Assembly (NCBI GenBank): GCA_030039095.1
Contig: JASHQP010000656.1
Coordinates: forward strand, 1-10,467
DNA length: 10,467 nucleotides
Direction: 5' to 3'
DNA from: Streptosporangiaceae bacterium
GTDB lineage: Bacteria > Actinomycetota > Actinomycetes > Streptosporangiales > Streptosporangiaceae
Positions 1 to 6,767 of this stretch are shown one piece after another. The position numbers and the translations under genes were made by a program. The notes below the pieces were generated by a model. The model did not search any database and was not told where the DNA came from. It saw only the letters and a program-made list of their open reading frames with translations. How positions within the stretch are numbered: position 1 is the stretch's first letter; each line of letters begins with the position of its first letter.

Positions 1-2
1 TC

Positions 3-29
3 GCGGTCGCCGCGGTCGCCGCGGTCGCC
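3..29 (+). repeat. Three perfect 9-bp tandem repeats inside a coding region
   Basis: The unit GCGGTCGCC occurs three times head to tail (3-11, 12-20, 21-29) and encodes Ala-Val-Ala repeats in a hydrophobic segment. The unit is a whole number of codons, so changes in copy number would keep the frame. It is probably low-complexity membrane-helix coding sequence rather than a separate element. Confidence 0.7.
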
Positions 30-365
30 GCCGTCGTCGCGACGGCGCATCACCCGATCCCGCTGGCGTGCGCCTATGCGGCCGGCATGCTGGTCGTGTT
101 CTACGGCCTCGGTCCAGGGTCCAGGGGGGCGCGCAGGCCGATCAGGAGCTTCTACGACAGCGTGGCCGACACGCCGCTGCGCGCGACGGCGGCGTTCGTC
201 GCGGTCGTCGGCATCTTTGCCGCCGCGGTCGCGGTCGTGGCCGGGCATCCGCCGTTCTTCTGGCCGTTTGGCGACCTGACCACGTGGCTGGGCCATTTCA
301 ACATCGTGCACACCTTGCTGCACGACACCCGGGCCAGGGTACTGAGGGTGTTCGGCAGGCCCTGA
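3..365 (+). CDS. C-terminal part of a membrane protein of unknown function (5' truncated)
   Basis: The reading frame is open from the left edge of the window and ends at TGA 363-365, so at least 120 residues of a longer protein are visible. The start lies outside the window. The visible part begins with an Ala/Val-rich stretch (AVAAVAAVAAVVA) and a second hydrophobic patch (LACAYAAGMLVVFYGLG). A basic loop follows, then a clear membrane segment (AAFVAVVGIFAAAVAVVAG) and a tail rich in aromatic, His and Arg residues (PPFFWPFGDLTTWLGHFN). At least two membrane helices are therefore likely. I do not recognise the family. Codon use fits a genuine GC-rich gene. It converges on the FHA gene, with 17 bases between the two stops. 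A downstream ATG at 87 is in frame, but the open frame continues upstream, so an internal start is less likely. Confidence 0.6.
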   Translation, partial: AVAAVAAVAAVVATAHHPIPLACAYAAGMLVVFYGLGPGSRGARRPIRSFYDSVADTPLRATAAFVAVVGIFAAAVAVVAGHPPFFWPFGDLTTWLGHFNIVHTLLHDTRARVLRVFGRP

Positions 366-382
366 CCTGGCAGCGCGGCCGC

Positions 383-1174
383 TCAGCGCGGGGTCGCGGC
401 GCGCAGCCCTCCGGTCCGGAGCCGGCCGTGCGGGTTCTGTGCCGGGATCGGCTGCGACGGCGCGACGGCCGCCAGCGGGGTGTCCGCCACGGGGTGCGCC
501 GTCCTCTCCGCCGCGGCCGGTGCCCGTTCGGCAGCGCTCTGGGCCCGTTCCGCCGGCGCCTGGGCCCGTTCCGCCGGCGCCTGCGCTCTTTCTGCCGGAG
601 GCAGTGGCCGGACCAGGCCGAGCGCCACCACCTCGTTGGCCAGCCGGACGCGGCGGTTCGCACCCTCCGGGATCCGGAACTTCTGGTAGAGGCGGAGCAG
701 GTGCTGTTTGACCGCCGCCTCGGTGACCACCAGGTCGGCCGCGATCTCACGGGCCGTCGCCGGCGCGACGAACGCCTCGTCGGACAGCGCTGGCCTGCAC
801 AGCGACGTCACCACGTCAAGCTCGCGGCGGGTCAGCTCGGGCGCCGCGGGCCGCCGCAGTTCCACCTCGGCGGCGAACTCCTCGGGCGCGAACCCGAATA
901 CCCGGCAGCGGGCGGCCCCGAAGCTCAGTACGTCACCTTCCTCGAGCACCCGGCGCGCCACCAGGCGGCCGTTCACCCGGGTGCCGTTCCGTGATAAACC
1001 CAGGTCGGTCACGTAGGCGTAGGGCCCGCGGCGGACGACCTCGGCGTGCAGCCGGGACACGCTCGGATCGGACAGGTGAACGTCGACCGACCGGCCGCGC
1101 CCGATGGTGGTCACATCCTCCCGCAGCGGCATCGTGAGCCCGCTGTCTTCGACCCGGATGTAGGGGCCATCCAT
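383..1174 (-). CDS. FHA-domain protein with a C-terminal helix-turn-helix-like region
   Basis: This 263-residue protein starts at ATG 1174 with AGGAGGA (1187-1181) six bases upstream. Residues about 4-95 form an FHA domain, a phosphothreonine-binding module. The hallmarks are visible: GRG at 25-27, the S-R-x-H motif (SRLH 40-43) and RNGTRVNG at 62-69. Residues about 113-190 look like a winged or LuxR-like helix-turn-helix. They start with LTRRELDVV, as in LuxR-type regulators, and continue with TAREIAADLVVTEAAVKQHLLRLYQKF. The tail (about 190-263) is Pro/Ala-rich with heptads of the form (P/A)AERAQ. The likely role is a cytoplasmic regulator reading Ser/Thr-kinase phosphorylation, but neither DNA binding nor a kinase partner is shown here. 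The family layout is familiar from actinomycetes. It is convergent with the membrane gene on its left and divergent from the DUF3017 cluster. Confidence 0.85.
   Translation of the reverse strand: MDGPYIRVEDSGLTMPLREDVTTIGRGRSVDVHLSDPSVSRLHAEVVRRGPYAYVTDLGLSRNGTRVNGRLVARRVLEEGDVLSFGAARCRVFGFAPEEFAAEVELRRPAAPELTRRELDVVTSLCRPALSDEAFVAPATAREIAADLVVTEAAVKQHLLRLYQKFRIPEGANRRVRLANEVVALGLVRPLPPAERAQAPAERAQAPAERAQSAAERAPAAAERTAHPVADTPLAAVAPSQPIPAQNPHGRLRTGGLRAATPR
520..603 (-). repeat. 21-bp in-frame tandem repeats in the FHA gene tail
   Basis: Two perfect 21-bp copies lie at 541-561 and 562-582. Degenerate copies flank them at 520-540 and 583-603. On the minus strand they encode the heptads PAERAQA/PAERAQA, with diverged neighbours SAAERAP and AAAERTA, giving five AER units at roughly residues 193-224. 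The period is seven codons, so copy number can change without a frameshift. Each heptad carries one Glu-Arg pair among Ala and Pro, which suggests an extended linker or weak helix. Confidence 0.85.
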
Positions 1175-1365
1175 GGCGCGTCCTCCTGCCTGTCGGAGCG
1201 GCTACTGAGATCTCACTTTCCAGCTACCCTTCTCGGCGGTTGTTGTACCGCCTCTTGGGCAACGGATTGGCCGCCGATGACGATGCAGCGGGCTTTTGGC
1301 CGCCATGCAGGCTGCGCTCAGCGCGCACAAGTACACTGCCGAGCTAGCCGTCCGAGAGGAAACCC

Positions 1366-1401
1366 ATGCCTGCCAGGCTGCCCGCGGGACCGTGCCGATG
1401 A
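1366..1401 (+). CDS. Putative 11-residue leader ORF overlapping the DUF3017 start (ATGA)
   Basis: An ATG at 1366 follows a good ribosome site (GAGGA 1356-1360) with a five-base spacer. The frame reads MPARLPAGPCR and stops at TGA 1399-1401. That stop overlaps the ATG (1398-1400) of the DUF3017-like gene as ATGA. The larger gene has no clear ribosome site directly before its own ATG, so the leader could deliver ribosomes by termination-reinitiation. This is inference from layout only. Such a short peptide has no recognisable family. Alternatives are that the ribosome site serves nothing, or that a base change separated an originally longer N-terminus from the DUF3017 frame. Confidence 0.4.
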   Translation: MPARLPAGPCR

Positions 1402-1742
1402 GGCACTCCGCGCCGCAGGCGTCCCGTTTGCACAGGCACCGGCGGGCGGTGACGACGCAGCCCCCCGACACCCGGAAGCGGTGGCAGAACCTCCCCTACG
1501 CGCTGGCCATCTGCTGCCTCGCCCTGGCCTTGGTCTGGATCCGGCAGAACGGACAGAATGTCAGAGGGGGTACGTTGGCGGTGGCCGGAGTCCTGTTCGC
1601 AGCCGCCCTCACCAGGCTGGCGCTGCCCGAGCGCCAGGTGGGCATGCTCGCGTCGAGACGCCGGCTGACCGACGTGGTGGTCCTTGCAGCACTCGGCACC
1701 GGCCTGCTCGTCGCGGGGCTGCTGCTGCCCGCACAGCCCTGA
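1398..1742 (+). CDS. DUF3017-like small membrane protein
   Basis: From ATG 1398 the product is 114 residues with three hydrophobic segments: about 32-48 (LPYALAICCLALALVWI), 59-76 (GTLAVAGVLFAAALTRLAL) and 92-111 (DVVVLAALGTGLLVAGLLLP). The pattern G-G-T-L then R-L-A-L-P-E, a Gly-Met-Leu-Ala-Ser-Arg loop, and D-V before the last helix matches my memory of the actinobacterial DUF3017 family, whose function is unknown. In many actinomycetes this family sits between folD and mdh. Here icd and mdh follow at once but no folD precedes it. The frame is open upstream to ATG 1296, but that start lacks a ribosome site and would add a non-conserved, hydrophilic N-terminus. The ATG at 1398 is preferred because it overlaps the leader ORF stop. 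The basic N-terminus (RLHRHRR) is probably cytoplasmic. Confidence 0.7.
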   Translation: MRHSAPQASRLHRHRRAVTTQPPDTRKRWQNLPYALAICCLALALVWIRQNGQNVRGGTLAVAGVLFAAALTRLALPERQVGMLASRRRLTDVVVLAALGTGLLVAGLLLPAQP

Positions 1743-1749
1743 TGCCCCG

Positions 1750-1765
1750 CGAGCGACGGCGCTCG
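1750..1765 (+). other. Small hairpin between the DUF3017 gene and icd
   Basis: CGAGCG (1750-1755) can pair with CGCTCG (1760-1765) around the four-base loop ACGG. It lies in the 45-base gap just before the icd ribosome site and has no T-run, so it is not an obvious terminator. It could be an mRNA-processing or translation-tuning structure, or chance in GC-rich DNA. Confidence 0.35.
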
Positions 1766-1771
1766 AACGAT

Positions 1772-1778
1772 GAAGGGA
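1772..1778 (+). promoter_or_regulatory. Ribosome binding site that sets the icd start
   Basis: GAAGGGA ends nine bases before ATG 1788. This favours the start at 1788 (MSKIKVVNP) over the in-frame ATG at 1770, which overlaps the site itself and would add six residues absent from the family. Confidence 0.65.
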
Positions 1779-1787
1779 AGTAGTGGC

Positions 1788-3005
1788 ATGTCCAAGATCA
1801 AGGTAGTGAATCCCGTCGTCGAGATCGACGGCGACGAGATGACCAGGATCATCTGGCACTTCATCAAGGACCAGCTGATCCTGCCCTACCTCGACATCCA
1901 GATCGATTACTACGACCTGTCCATCCAGAACCGGGACGCCACCGACGACCAGGTGACCATCGACGCGGCGAACGCGATCAAGCGTCACGGGGTGGGTGTG
2001 AAGTGCGCCACGATCACCCCGGACGAGGCACGGGTCACCGAGTTCGGGCTGAAGCGCATGTGGCGCTCTCCCAACGGCACGATCCGTAACATCCTCGGCG
2101 GGGTGGTCTTCCGCGAGCCCATCGTCGTCGCCAGCATCCCGCGGTTTGTGCCCGGCTGGACCAAGCCGATCATCATCGGCCGCCACGCTCACGGCGACCA
2201 GTACCGCGCCACCGACTTCGTCGTCCCCGGGCCCGGCACGGTGAACATCTCCTACATCCCCGACGACCCGGCGGCCGAGCGTGCCGACCTCGAGGTGGCC
2301 CGGTTCACCGGCGGCGGCATCGCGATGGGCATGTACAACTTCGACGACTCGATCCGCGACTTCGCCCGCGCCACCATGCGCTACGCGCTCAACCGGGGCT
2401 ACCCGCTGTACCTGTCCACGAAGAACACGATCCTGAAGGCCTATGACGGCCGGTTCAAGGACATCTTCGCCGAGATCTTCGAGTCGGAGTTCAAGTCCGA
2501 GTTCGAGGCGGCCGGGATCAGCTACGACCACCGGCTGATCGACGACATGGTCGCCCAGGTCATCAAAGGTGACGGCGGCATCGTCTGGGCGTGCAAGAAC
2601 TACGACGGCGACGTGGAATCCGACATCGTGGCCCAGGGATTCGGCTCGCTCGGGCTGATGACCAGCGTGCTGATGACGCCGGACGGGAAGACCGTCGAGG
2701 CCGAGGCCGCGCACGGCACCGTGACCAGGCACTACCGGCAGCACCAGCAGGGCAAGCCCACGTCGACGAACCCGATCGCCTCGATCTTCGCGTGGACCCG
2801 GGGCCTCGCCCACCGCGGCGAGCTCGACGGCACGCCCGGGGTCACCGCGTTCGCCGAGACCCTGGAGCGGGTGTGCGTCGAGACCGTGGAGGGCGGGCAG
2901 ATGACCAAGGACCTGGCGCTGCTCGTGGGATCGGGGACGCCGTTCCTGACCACCGAGGAGTTCCTCGCTGCGCTGGACGATAACCTGCGCAAGGCGATGG
3001 CTTAG
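1788..3005 (+). CDS. icd: NADP-dependent isocitrate dehydrogenase, dimeric eukaryote-like type
   Basis: The product (405 residues) oxidatively decarboxylates isocitrate to 2-oxoglutarate in the TCA cycle, making NADPH in the cytoplasm. Length and sequence fit the eukaryote-like dimeric class, and residue numbers match human IDH1 as I remember it. The isocitrate loop SPNGTIRN is at 94-101, with Arg100. Arg132 lies in [10 protein letters not shown] (131-140), followed by Tyr139. Lys212 is in TKNT. The metal aspartates are Asp252, Asp275 and Asp279. The NADP-selecting Arg314-His315 occur in HGTVTRHYR. No key residue is missing. It follows the DUF3017 gene after 45 bases and precedes mdh by 28 bases, so it is probably in one operon with mdh. 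Some actinomycetes, such as Streptomyces, use a large monomeric enzyme instead, so the dimeric type is informative. Confidence 0.97.
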   Translation: MSKIKVVNPVVEIDGDEMTRIIWHFIKDQLILPYLDIQIDYYDLSIQNRDATDDQVTIDAANAIKRHGVGVKCATITPDEARVTEFGLKRMWRSPNGTIRNILGGVVFREPIVVASIPRFVPGWTKPIIIGRHAHGDQYRATDFVVPGPGTVNISYIPDDPAAERADLEVARFTGGGIAMGMYNFDDSIRDFARATMRYALNRGYPLYLSTKNTILKAYDGRFKDIFAEIFESEFKSEFEAAGISYDHRLIDDMVAQVIKGDGGIVWACKNYDGDVESDIVAQGFGSLGLMTSVLMTPDGKTVEAEAAHGTVTRHYRQHQQGKPTSTNPIASIFAWTRGLAHRGELDGTPGVTAFAETLERVCVETVEGGQMTKDLALLVGSGTPFLTTEEFLAALDDNLRKAMA

Positions 3006-3033
3006 TCGCGGAAGCAACAAGAGAGCAGGAGAC

Positions 3034-3990
3034 ATGACCCGCACAGGCAAGGTGACCGTTGTCGGGGCCGGGTTCTACGGCTCGACCACCGCGCAGCGGC
3101 TCGCCGAGTACGACATCTTTGACGAGGTCGTGCTCACCGACATCGTGGAAGGCAAGCCCGAGGGGCTGGCGCTGGACATGAACCAGTCCCGGCCGATCGA
3201 GGGCTTCGAGACGAAGGTCACCGGGCAGACCACCGGCCCTGCGGGCGAGGGCTACGAGGCGATCGGGGGTTCCAGCGTCGTGGTGATCACGGCAGGCCTG
3301 CCGCGCAAGCCCGGCATGAGCCGGATGGACCTGATCGAGACCAACGCGAAGATCGTCCGCAGCGTCACCGAGCAGGTCGTCAAGCACGCGCCGGAGGCCG
3401 TGCTGATCGTGGTGTCGAACCCGCTGGACGAGATGACCGCGCTCGCCTCGAAGGTCTCCGGGTTCGGCCACCACCGGGTGATGGGCCAGGCGGGCATGCT
3501 GGACACCGCCCGGTTCAGCTACTTCGTGGCGGAGCGCCTCGGCACGCCCGTCGGCTCGGTGCGCACGCTCACGCTCGGCTCGCACGGGGACACGATGGTG
3601 CCCGTCCCGTCGGCGTGCACCGTGGACGGCAAGCCGCTGAGCGACCTGATGGCGGCCGACGAGATCGAGGCGCTGGTGCAGCGGACCCGCAACGGGGGCG
3701 GTGAGATCGTCGCCCTGCTGAAGACCGGGTCGGCCTATTACGCGCCGTCGGCCGCCGCGGCCAGGATGGCGCGGGCGGTGGCCGAGGACGCCGGCACGGT
3801 GCTGCCGGTCTGCGCCTGGGTGGACGGCGAGTACGGGATCTCCGGCGTGTACCTGGGCGTCGAGGCCGAGATCGGCCGCAGTGGCGTGCGCAGGGTCGTG
3901 CAGCGGGACCTGACCGAGTCCGAGCTGGCCTCGCTGCGTGAGGCCGCCGAGGCGGTGCGGGCCAAGCAGGCCGACGTAGCGAGTCTGTAG
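3034..3990 (+). CDS. mdh: Malate dehydrogenase, LDH-like type
   Basis: The 318-residue product interconverts malate and oxaloacetate with NAD in the TCA cycle. The N-terminal Rossmann fold carries GAGFYG at 11-16 and Asp36 at the end of the second strand, which favours NAD over NADP. The mobile substrate loop reads AGLPRKPGMSR, with Arg91 giving malate rather than lactate specificity and Arg97 contacting substrate. Asn129 (VSNPLD), Asp157, Arg160 (LDTAR) and catalytic His184 (GSHGDTMVP) complete the active site. AGGAG (3027-3031) lies just before ATG 3034. The gene starts 28 bases after icd, so co-transcription is likely. The length is normal for the family. It converges on the amidohydrolase gene, with 12 bases between the stops. 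Confidence 0.96.
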   Translation: MTRTGKVTVVGAGFYGSTTAQRLAEYDIFDEVVLTDIVEGKPEGLALDMNQSRPIEGFETKVTGQTTGPAGEGYEAIGGSSVVVITAGLPRKPGMSRMDLIETNAKIVRSVTEQVVKHAPEAVLIVVSNPLDEMTALASKVSGFGHHRVMGQAGMLDTARFSYFVAERLGTPVGSVRTLTLGSHGDTMVPVPSACTVDGKPLSDLMAADEIEALVQRTRNGGGEIVALLKTGSAYYAPSAAAARMARAVAEDAGTVLPVCAWVDGEYGISGVYLGVEAEIGRSGVRRVVQRDLTESELASLREAAEAVRAKQADVASL

Positions 3991-4002
3991 GCCGCCCCGC
4001 GG

Positions 4003-5196
4003 TTAGCCGGCCAGCCTGCGGAGCGCCAGCTCCGTGAGCAGCGTCGCACCGTCGGCCAGCACCGCGTCGTCGAACACGGCCTCGGCCGAGTGGTTGAACG
4101 GCGCAGTGGCCGGATCGGCGTCCGCCGGGCACGCACCGAGCATGACGAACGCGCCCGGCACCTCGTTGAGCACGTAGGAGAAGTCCTCGGACCCGGTGAG
4201 CGGGAACGGCGTGCGCAGGAAGCGCTCGCCGCCGAACAGGTCGGCGATCGTGGCCTCGGCAAACGCCACCTCCGCGGCGTCGTTGACCGTCACCGGGTAG
4301 CCGTCGACGAAGTCGACGGTTGCCGAGAGCCCGTGCCCGGAGGCGATGTCGTGCACCAGCCGGTACGCGGCGTCCTGCATCGCGCTCCGGGTGCTGGCCT
4401 GCAGCGACCGCAGGGTCGCGGAGAACTGCGCCCGGTCCGGGATCACGTTGCTCGCGGTGCCCGCGTGGAAGCTGCCCACCGTGATCACGACCGGGTCGAA
4501 CACGTCGAACTGCCGGGTGACCAGCGTCTGCAGTGCGGTCACGATCTCGCAGGCCGCGGGGACGGGGTCGGCGGCCCGGTGTGGCTGCGACCCGTGGCCG
4601 CCGCGTCCCTTGACCGTCACCTCCATCGTGTCGGCCGAGGCCATCATCGTGCCGTCCCGGCTGGTGAGCATCCCGAGCGGCAGCAGGCCCGACGCGACGT
4701 GCAGGCCGAAGGCGGCGACCGGACGGGACCCTGCCGCGTCGAGAACGCCCTCGGAGATCATCCGCTCGGCTCCGCCGGAGGACTCCTCGCCGGGCTGGAA
4801 CATGAAGATTACGTTTCCGGCGAAGCTGTCCTGCCGGGCGGACAGCAGCCGGGCGGCGCCGGCCAGCATCGACGTGTGCAGGTCGTGGCCGCAGGCGTGC
4901 ATGATCCCTTCGTTGCGGGAGGCGTACGGCAGGCCGGTGGCCTCGGTCACCGGGAGAGCGTCCATGTCCCCGCGCAGCAGCACGGTCCCGCCGGGCCTGG
5001 CCCCGCGCAGCACCGCGGTGACCGAGCTGAGCGCCTGCCCCGTGGTGACCTCTAGCGGCAGCCCGTCCAGCGCGGCCAGCACCTTCTCCTGGGTCCTGGG
5101 CAGGTCGAGCCCGATCTCGGGATCGGCATGAATGGCCCGCCGCAGCTCGATCAGGTCTCCGGAGATCTGGGCTGCTTCATCCCTTACCTCACCCAT
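4003..5196 (-). CDS. M20D-family metal-dependent amidohydrolase (hippurate/N-acyl-amino-acid hydrolase type)
   Basis: The 397-residue enzyme should hydrolyse an amide bond in an N-acyl amino acid or similar conjugate. The true substrate cannot be read from sequence. Visible M20D motifs are RGDMDALP (75-82), HACGHD with ligands Cys102 and His104, the QPGEE block with Glu137/Glu138, GLH with His166, and the C-terminal ligand His369 in FNHS. Residues about 185-290 contain the lid or dimerisation domain with GRGGHGSQPHRAADP and the TASNVIP motif. TGSEDFSYV (334-342) is also typical. The start at ATG 5196 is chosen for AGGAGG eight bases upstream. The upstream in-frame ATG at 5295 adds 33 residues without family similarity. 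There is no signal peptide, so it is cytoplasmic. It is divergent from the CNNM gene and convergent with mdh. Confidence 0.92.
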   Translation of the reverse strand: MGEVRDEAAQISGDLIELRRAIHADPEIGLDLPRTQEKVLAALDGLPLEVTTGQALSSVTAVLRGARPGGTVLLRGDMDALPVTEATGLPYASRNEGIMHACGHDLHTSMLAGAARLLSARQDSFAGNVIFMFQPGEESSGGAERMISEGVLDAAGSRPVAAFGLHVASGLLPLGMLTSRDGTMMASADTMEVTVKGRGGHGSQPHRAADPVPAACEIVTALQTLVTRQFDVFDPVVITVGSFHAGTASNVIPDRAQFSATLRSLQASTRSAMQDAAYRLVHDIASGHGLSATVDFVDGYPVTVNDAAEVAFAEATIADLFGGERFLRTPFPLTGSEDFSYVLNEVPGAFVMLGACPADADPATAPFNHSAEAVFDDAVLADGATLLTELALRRLAG

Positions 5197-5204
5197 GACC
5201 GTTG

Positions 5205-5210
5205 CCTCCT
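5205..5210 (-). promoter_or_regulatory. Ribosome binding site that sets the amidohydrolase start
   Basis: On the minus strand AGGAGG ends eight bases before ATG 5196. This supports the 397-residue form over the 430-residue extension. Confidence 0.75.
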
Positions 5211-5256
5211 CGTGTGCGGCGCACGCCACGCTGGTCCAGGGTCCCACGAGCTGGAC

Positions 5257-5274
5257 GGCCGACGGCCGGCGGCC
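5257..5274. promoter_or_regulatory. Imperfect 18-bp palindrome in the divergent intergenic region
   Basis: GGCCGACGGCCGGCGGCC is self-complementary at 16 of 18 positions around a CGGCCG core. It lies 61 bases upstream of the amidohydrolase start and 63 bases before the TAGACT box on the other strand. It could be an operator for the divergent pair. Such strings arise easily by chance in this base composition. Confidence 0.25.
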
Positions 5275-5336
5275 CGGGCATGGAAACACATGCAATGACG
5301 GCGCCGTCTGCGGGCACGATCCGGGGGGCGCTCATC

Positions 5337-5342
5337 TAGACT
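5337..5342 (+). promoter_or_regulatory. Putative -10 element (TAGACT) upstream of the CNNM gene
   Basis: TAGACT fits the actinomycete sigma-70-type -10 pattern TAnnnT. No good -35 hexamer is visible 16-19 bases upstream. Transcription would start near 5349, leaving a leader of about 73 bases before GTG 5423. The box lies in the 12-base string ctagactggccg, which recurs exactly before guaA. Confidence 0.4.
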
Positions 5343-5422
5343 GGCCGGACATCGTGCCGCACGCGGTGCCGGGCCCAACCCGGGCCACATCCGGGCCAGC
5401 TGCCGAGGTCGGGGATTCATAC

Positions 5423-6757
5423 GTGAACACCGTCGGCTGGGACATCGTCATCGTCCTGGTCATCGTTCTCATCGGCGGGTTCTTCGCCGCCGCTGAGATG
5501 GCCCTGGTGTCACTGCGCGACGGCCAGGTACGGACGCTGGCCCGGCGCGGCAAGCGCGGCCAGCGGGCCGCCAGGCTGGCCCAGAACCCCAACAGGTTCC
5601 TTTCCGCCGTCCAGATCGGCGTCACGCTGGCAACGCTGCTGTCCGGCGCGTTCGGCGCCGCGACCCTGGCCAGCGACCTGAAGTCCTGGCTGGTGCACAA
5701 CCACGTTTCGGACGGCCTGGCCTCCACGATCTCGATCGCCTTGGTCACGCTCGCGATCTCGTTCCTCACCCTTATCCTCGGCGAGCTCGCGCCCAAGCGG
5801 ATCGCACTGCAGCGCTCTGAGCGGGTCTCGCTGTTCGCCGCGCCGATCCTGGACCGGATCGCGACGATCGCCACGCCGGTGGTGTGGCTGCTGTCCAAGT
5901 GCGTGAACCTTGTGGTCACGATCCTCGGCGGCGACCCCAACGTCGGCCGCGGCGTCATGACCGAGCAGGAGCTCCGCGACGTGGTGACCGGGTACCAGGC
6001 GCTCAGCGCCGATCAGCGGCGGATCGTCGGCGAGGTGTTCGACGCCGGGAGGCGCCAGGTCCGCGAGGTGCTCGTGCCACGGACCGAGGTGGAGTTCCTG
6101 CCCGCGACGATGCCGATCGCCGAGGCCGCAACCACGGTCTCGGCCGCGCCGCACACCCGGTTCCCCGTGTACCAGGAGTCATACGACGACGTGATCGGGT
6201 TCGTGCACGCCAGGGACCTGCTCGGCCCGGACGCGGGCAACGGCGCGCTGCGGGTCGGCGAGGTGTGCAGACCGGTGAAATTCCTGCCGACGAGCAAGAC
6301 CGTGCTGTCCGCCCTGTCGGAGATGCGGCGGGAGAACGCGCACCTGGCCATCGTGCTCGACGAGTACGGTGGCACCGCCGGCATCGTGACGCTCGAGGAC
6401 CTCGTCGAGGAGCTGATCGGCGAGATCCAGGACGAGTACGACACCGACGAGGGCCAGCCACGGCAGCTGCGCGGCGGAGAGCTCGAGGTCGACGGCCTGC
6501 TGAACCTGGACGACTTCGCCGAGCAGACCGGCGTCGAGCTGCCCGAGGGCCCGTACGAGACCGTCGCGGGCTATCTGCTGGCCGCCCTCGGCCACCTCCC
6601 CGGCGAGGGAGAATCCGTGGAGGTCGGCGGGCGGAAACTGGCAGTGACCCAGCTGGACGGGCGGCGCATCGCCCGGGTCCGGGTGGGCCAGGCGGCCGGC
6701 GCCGGCGCGAACGAGCGGGACGCGCGGATCGAGCAGTCGGCCCCGCAGGCCGACTAG
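5423..6757 (+). CDS. CNNM/CorC (HlyC)-family membrane protein with CBS domains
   Basis: From GTG 5423 the product is 444 residues. Residues 1-175 form the DUF21 (CNNM) membrane domain, with helices near 6-30, 60-82, 100-122 and 140-170. It carries [23 protein letters not shown] and [14 protein letters not shown]-domain pair follows (about 217-340) with LVPRTEV, HTRFPVY and [24 protein letters not shown]-terminal CorC_HlyC domain spans about 345-423. Related proteins are linked to magnesium and other divalent cation transport or its regulation, and the name haemolysin is historical. GGGGA at 5411-5415 lies seven bases before the GTG. A GTG at 5354 is in frame but would add 23 residues and lacks a ribosome site. 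A 5' extension of this frame reaches back over the opposite-strand amidohydrolase gene and is not coding. The TAG stop overlaps the guaA promoter box. Confidence 0.92.
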   Translation: MNTVGWDIVIVLVIVLIGGFFAAAEMALVSLRDGQVRTLARRGKRGQRAARLAQNPNRFLSAVQIGVTLATLLSGAFGAATLASDLKSWLVHNHVSDGLASTISIALVTLAISFLTLILGELAPKRIALQRSERVSLFAAPILDRIATIATPVVWLLSKCVNLVVTILGGDPNVGRGVMTEQELRDVVTGYQALSADQRRIVGEVFDAGRRQVREVLVPRTEVEFLPATMPIAEAATTVSAAPHTRFPVYQESYDDVIGFVHARDLLGPDAGNGALRVGEVCRPVKFLPTSKTVLSALSEMRRENAHLAIVLDEYGGTAGIVTLEDLVEELIGEIQDEYDTDEGQPRQLRGGELEVDGLLNLDDFAEQTGVELPEGPYETVAGYLLAALGHLPGEGESVEVGGRKLAVTQLDGRRIARVRVGQAAGAGANERDARIEQSAPQAD

Positions 6758-6760
6758 ACT
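6755..6760 (+). promoter_or_regulatory. Putative guaA -10 element overlapping the CNNM stop codon
   Basis: TAGACT begins with the TAG stop (6755-6757) of the CNNM gene and ends seven bases before GTG 6768. That is the usual distance from a -10 box to a transcription start, so RNA would begin at or next to the GTG. No Shine-Dalgarno sequence is visible between the box and the GTG. Both points suggest a leaderless mRNA, which is common in actinomycetes. No convincing -35 element is seen. Confidence 0.5.
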
Positions 6761-6767
6761 GGCCGCC

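Noticed and set aside
375..382. GCGGCCGC palindrome between two convergent genes
   Set aside because: Such eight-base GC palindromes are expected by chance in this composition, and no longer stem forms around it.
1296..1397. Longer N-terminus of the DUF3017-like protein from ATG 1296
   Set aside because: There is no ribosome site before it, the added 34 residues are not membrane or family sequence, and the stretch contains the ribosome site and start of the leader ORF in another frame.
1344..3050. 568-residue open frame on the minus strand opposite DUF3017, icd and the start of mdh
   Set aside because: It is a shadow of icd: very GC-rich coding DNA leaves a long antisense frame open. The translation is low-complexity in Asp, Val, Gly and His with no motif, while icd on the other strand is complete.
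5197..5295. 33-residue N-terminal extension of the amidohydrolase
   Set aside because: AGGAGG at proper spacing marks ATG 5196 as the start, and the extension has no motif or clean signal peptide.
5132..5422. Extension of the CNNM protein upstream of GTG 5423
   Set aside because: It overlaps the amidohydrolase gene and its ribosome site on the other strand, has no ribosome site, and the residues before the first membrane helix show no family similarity.
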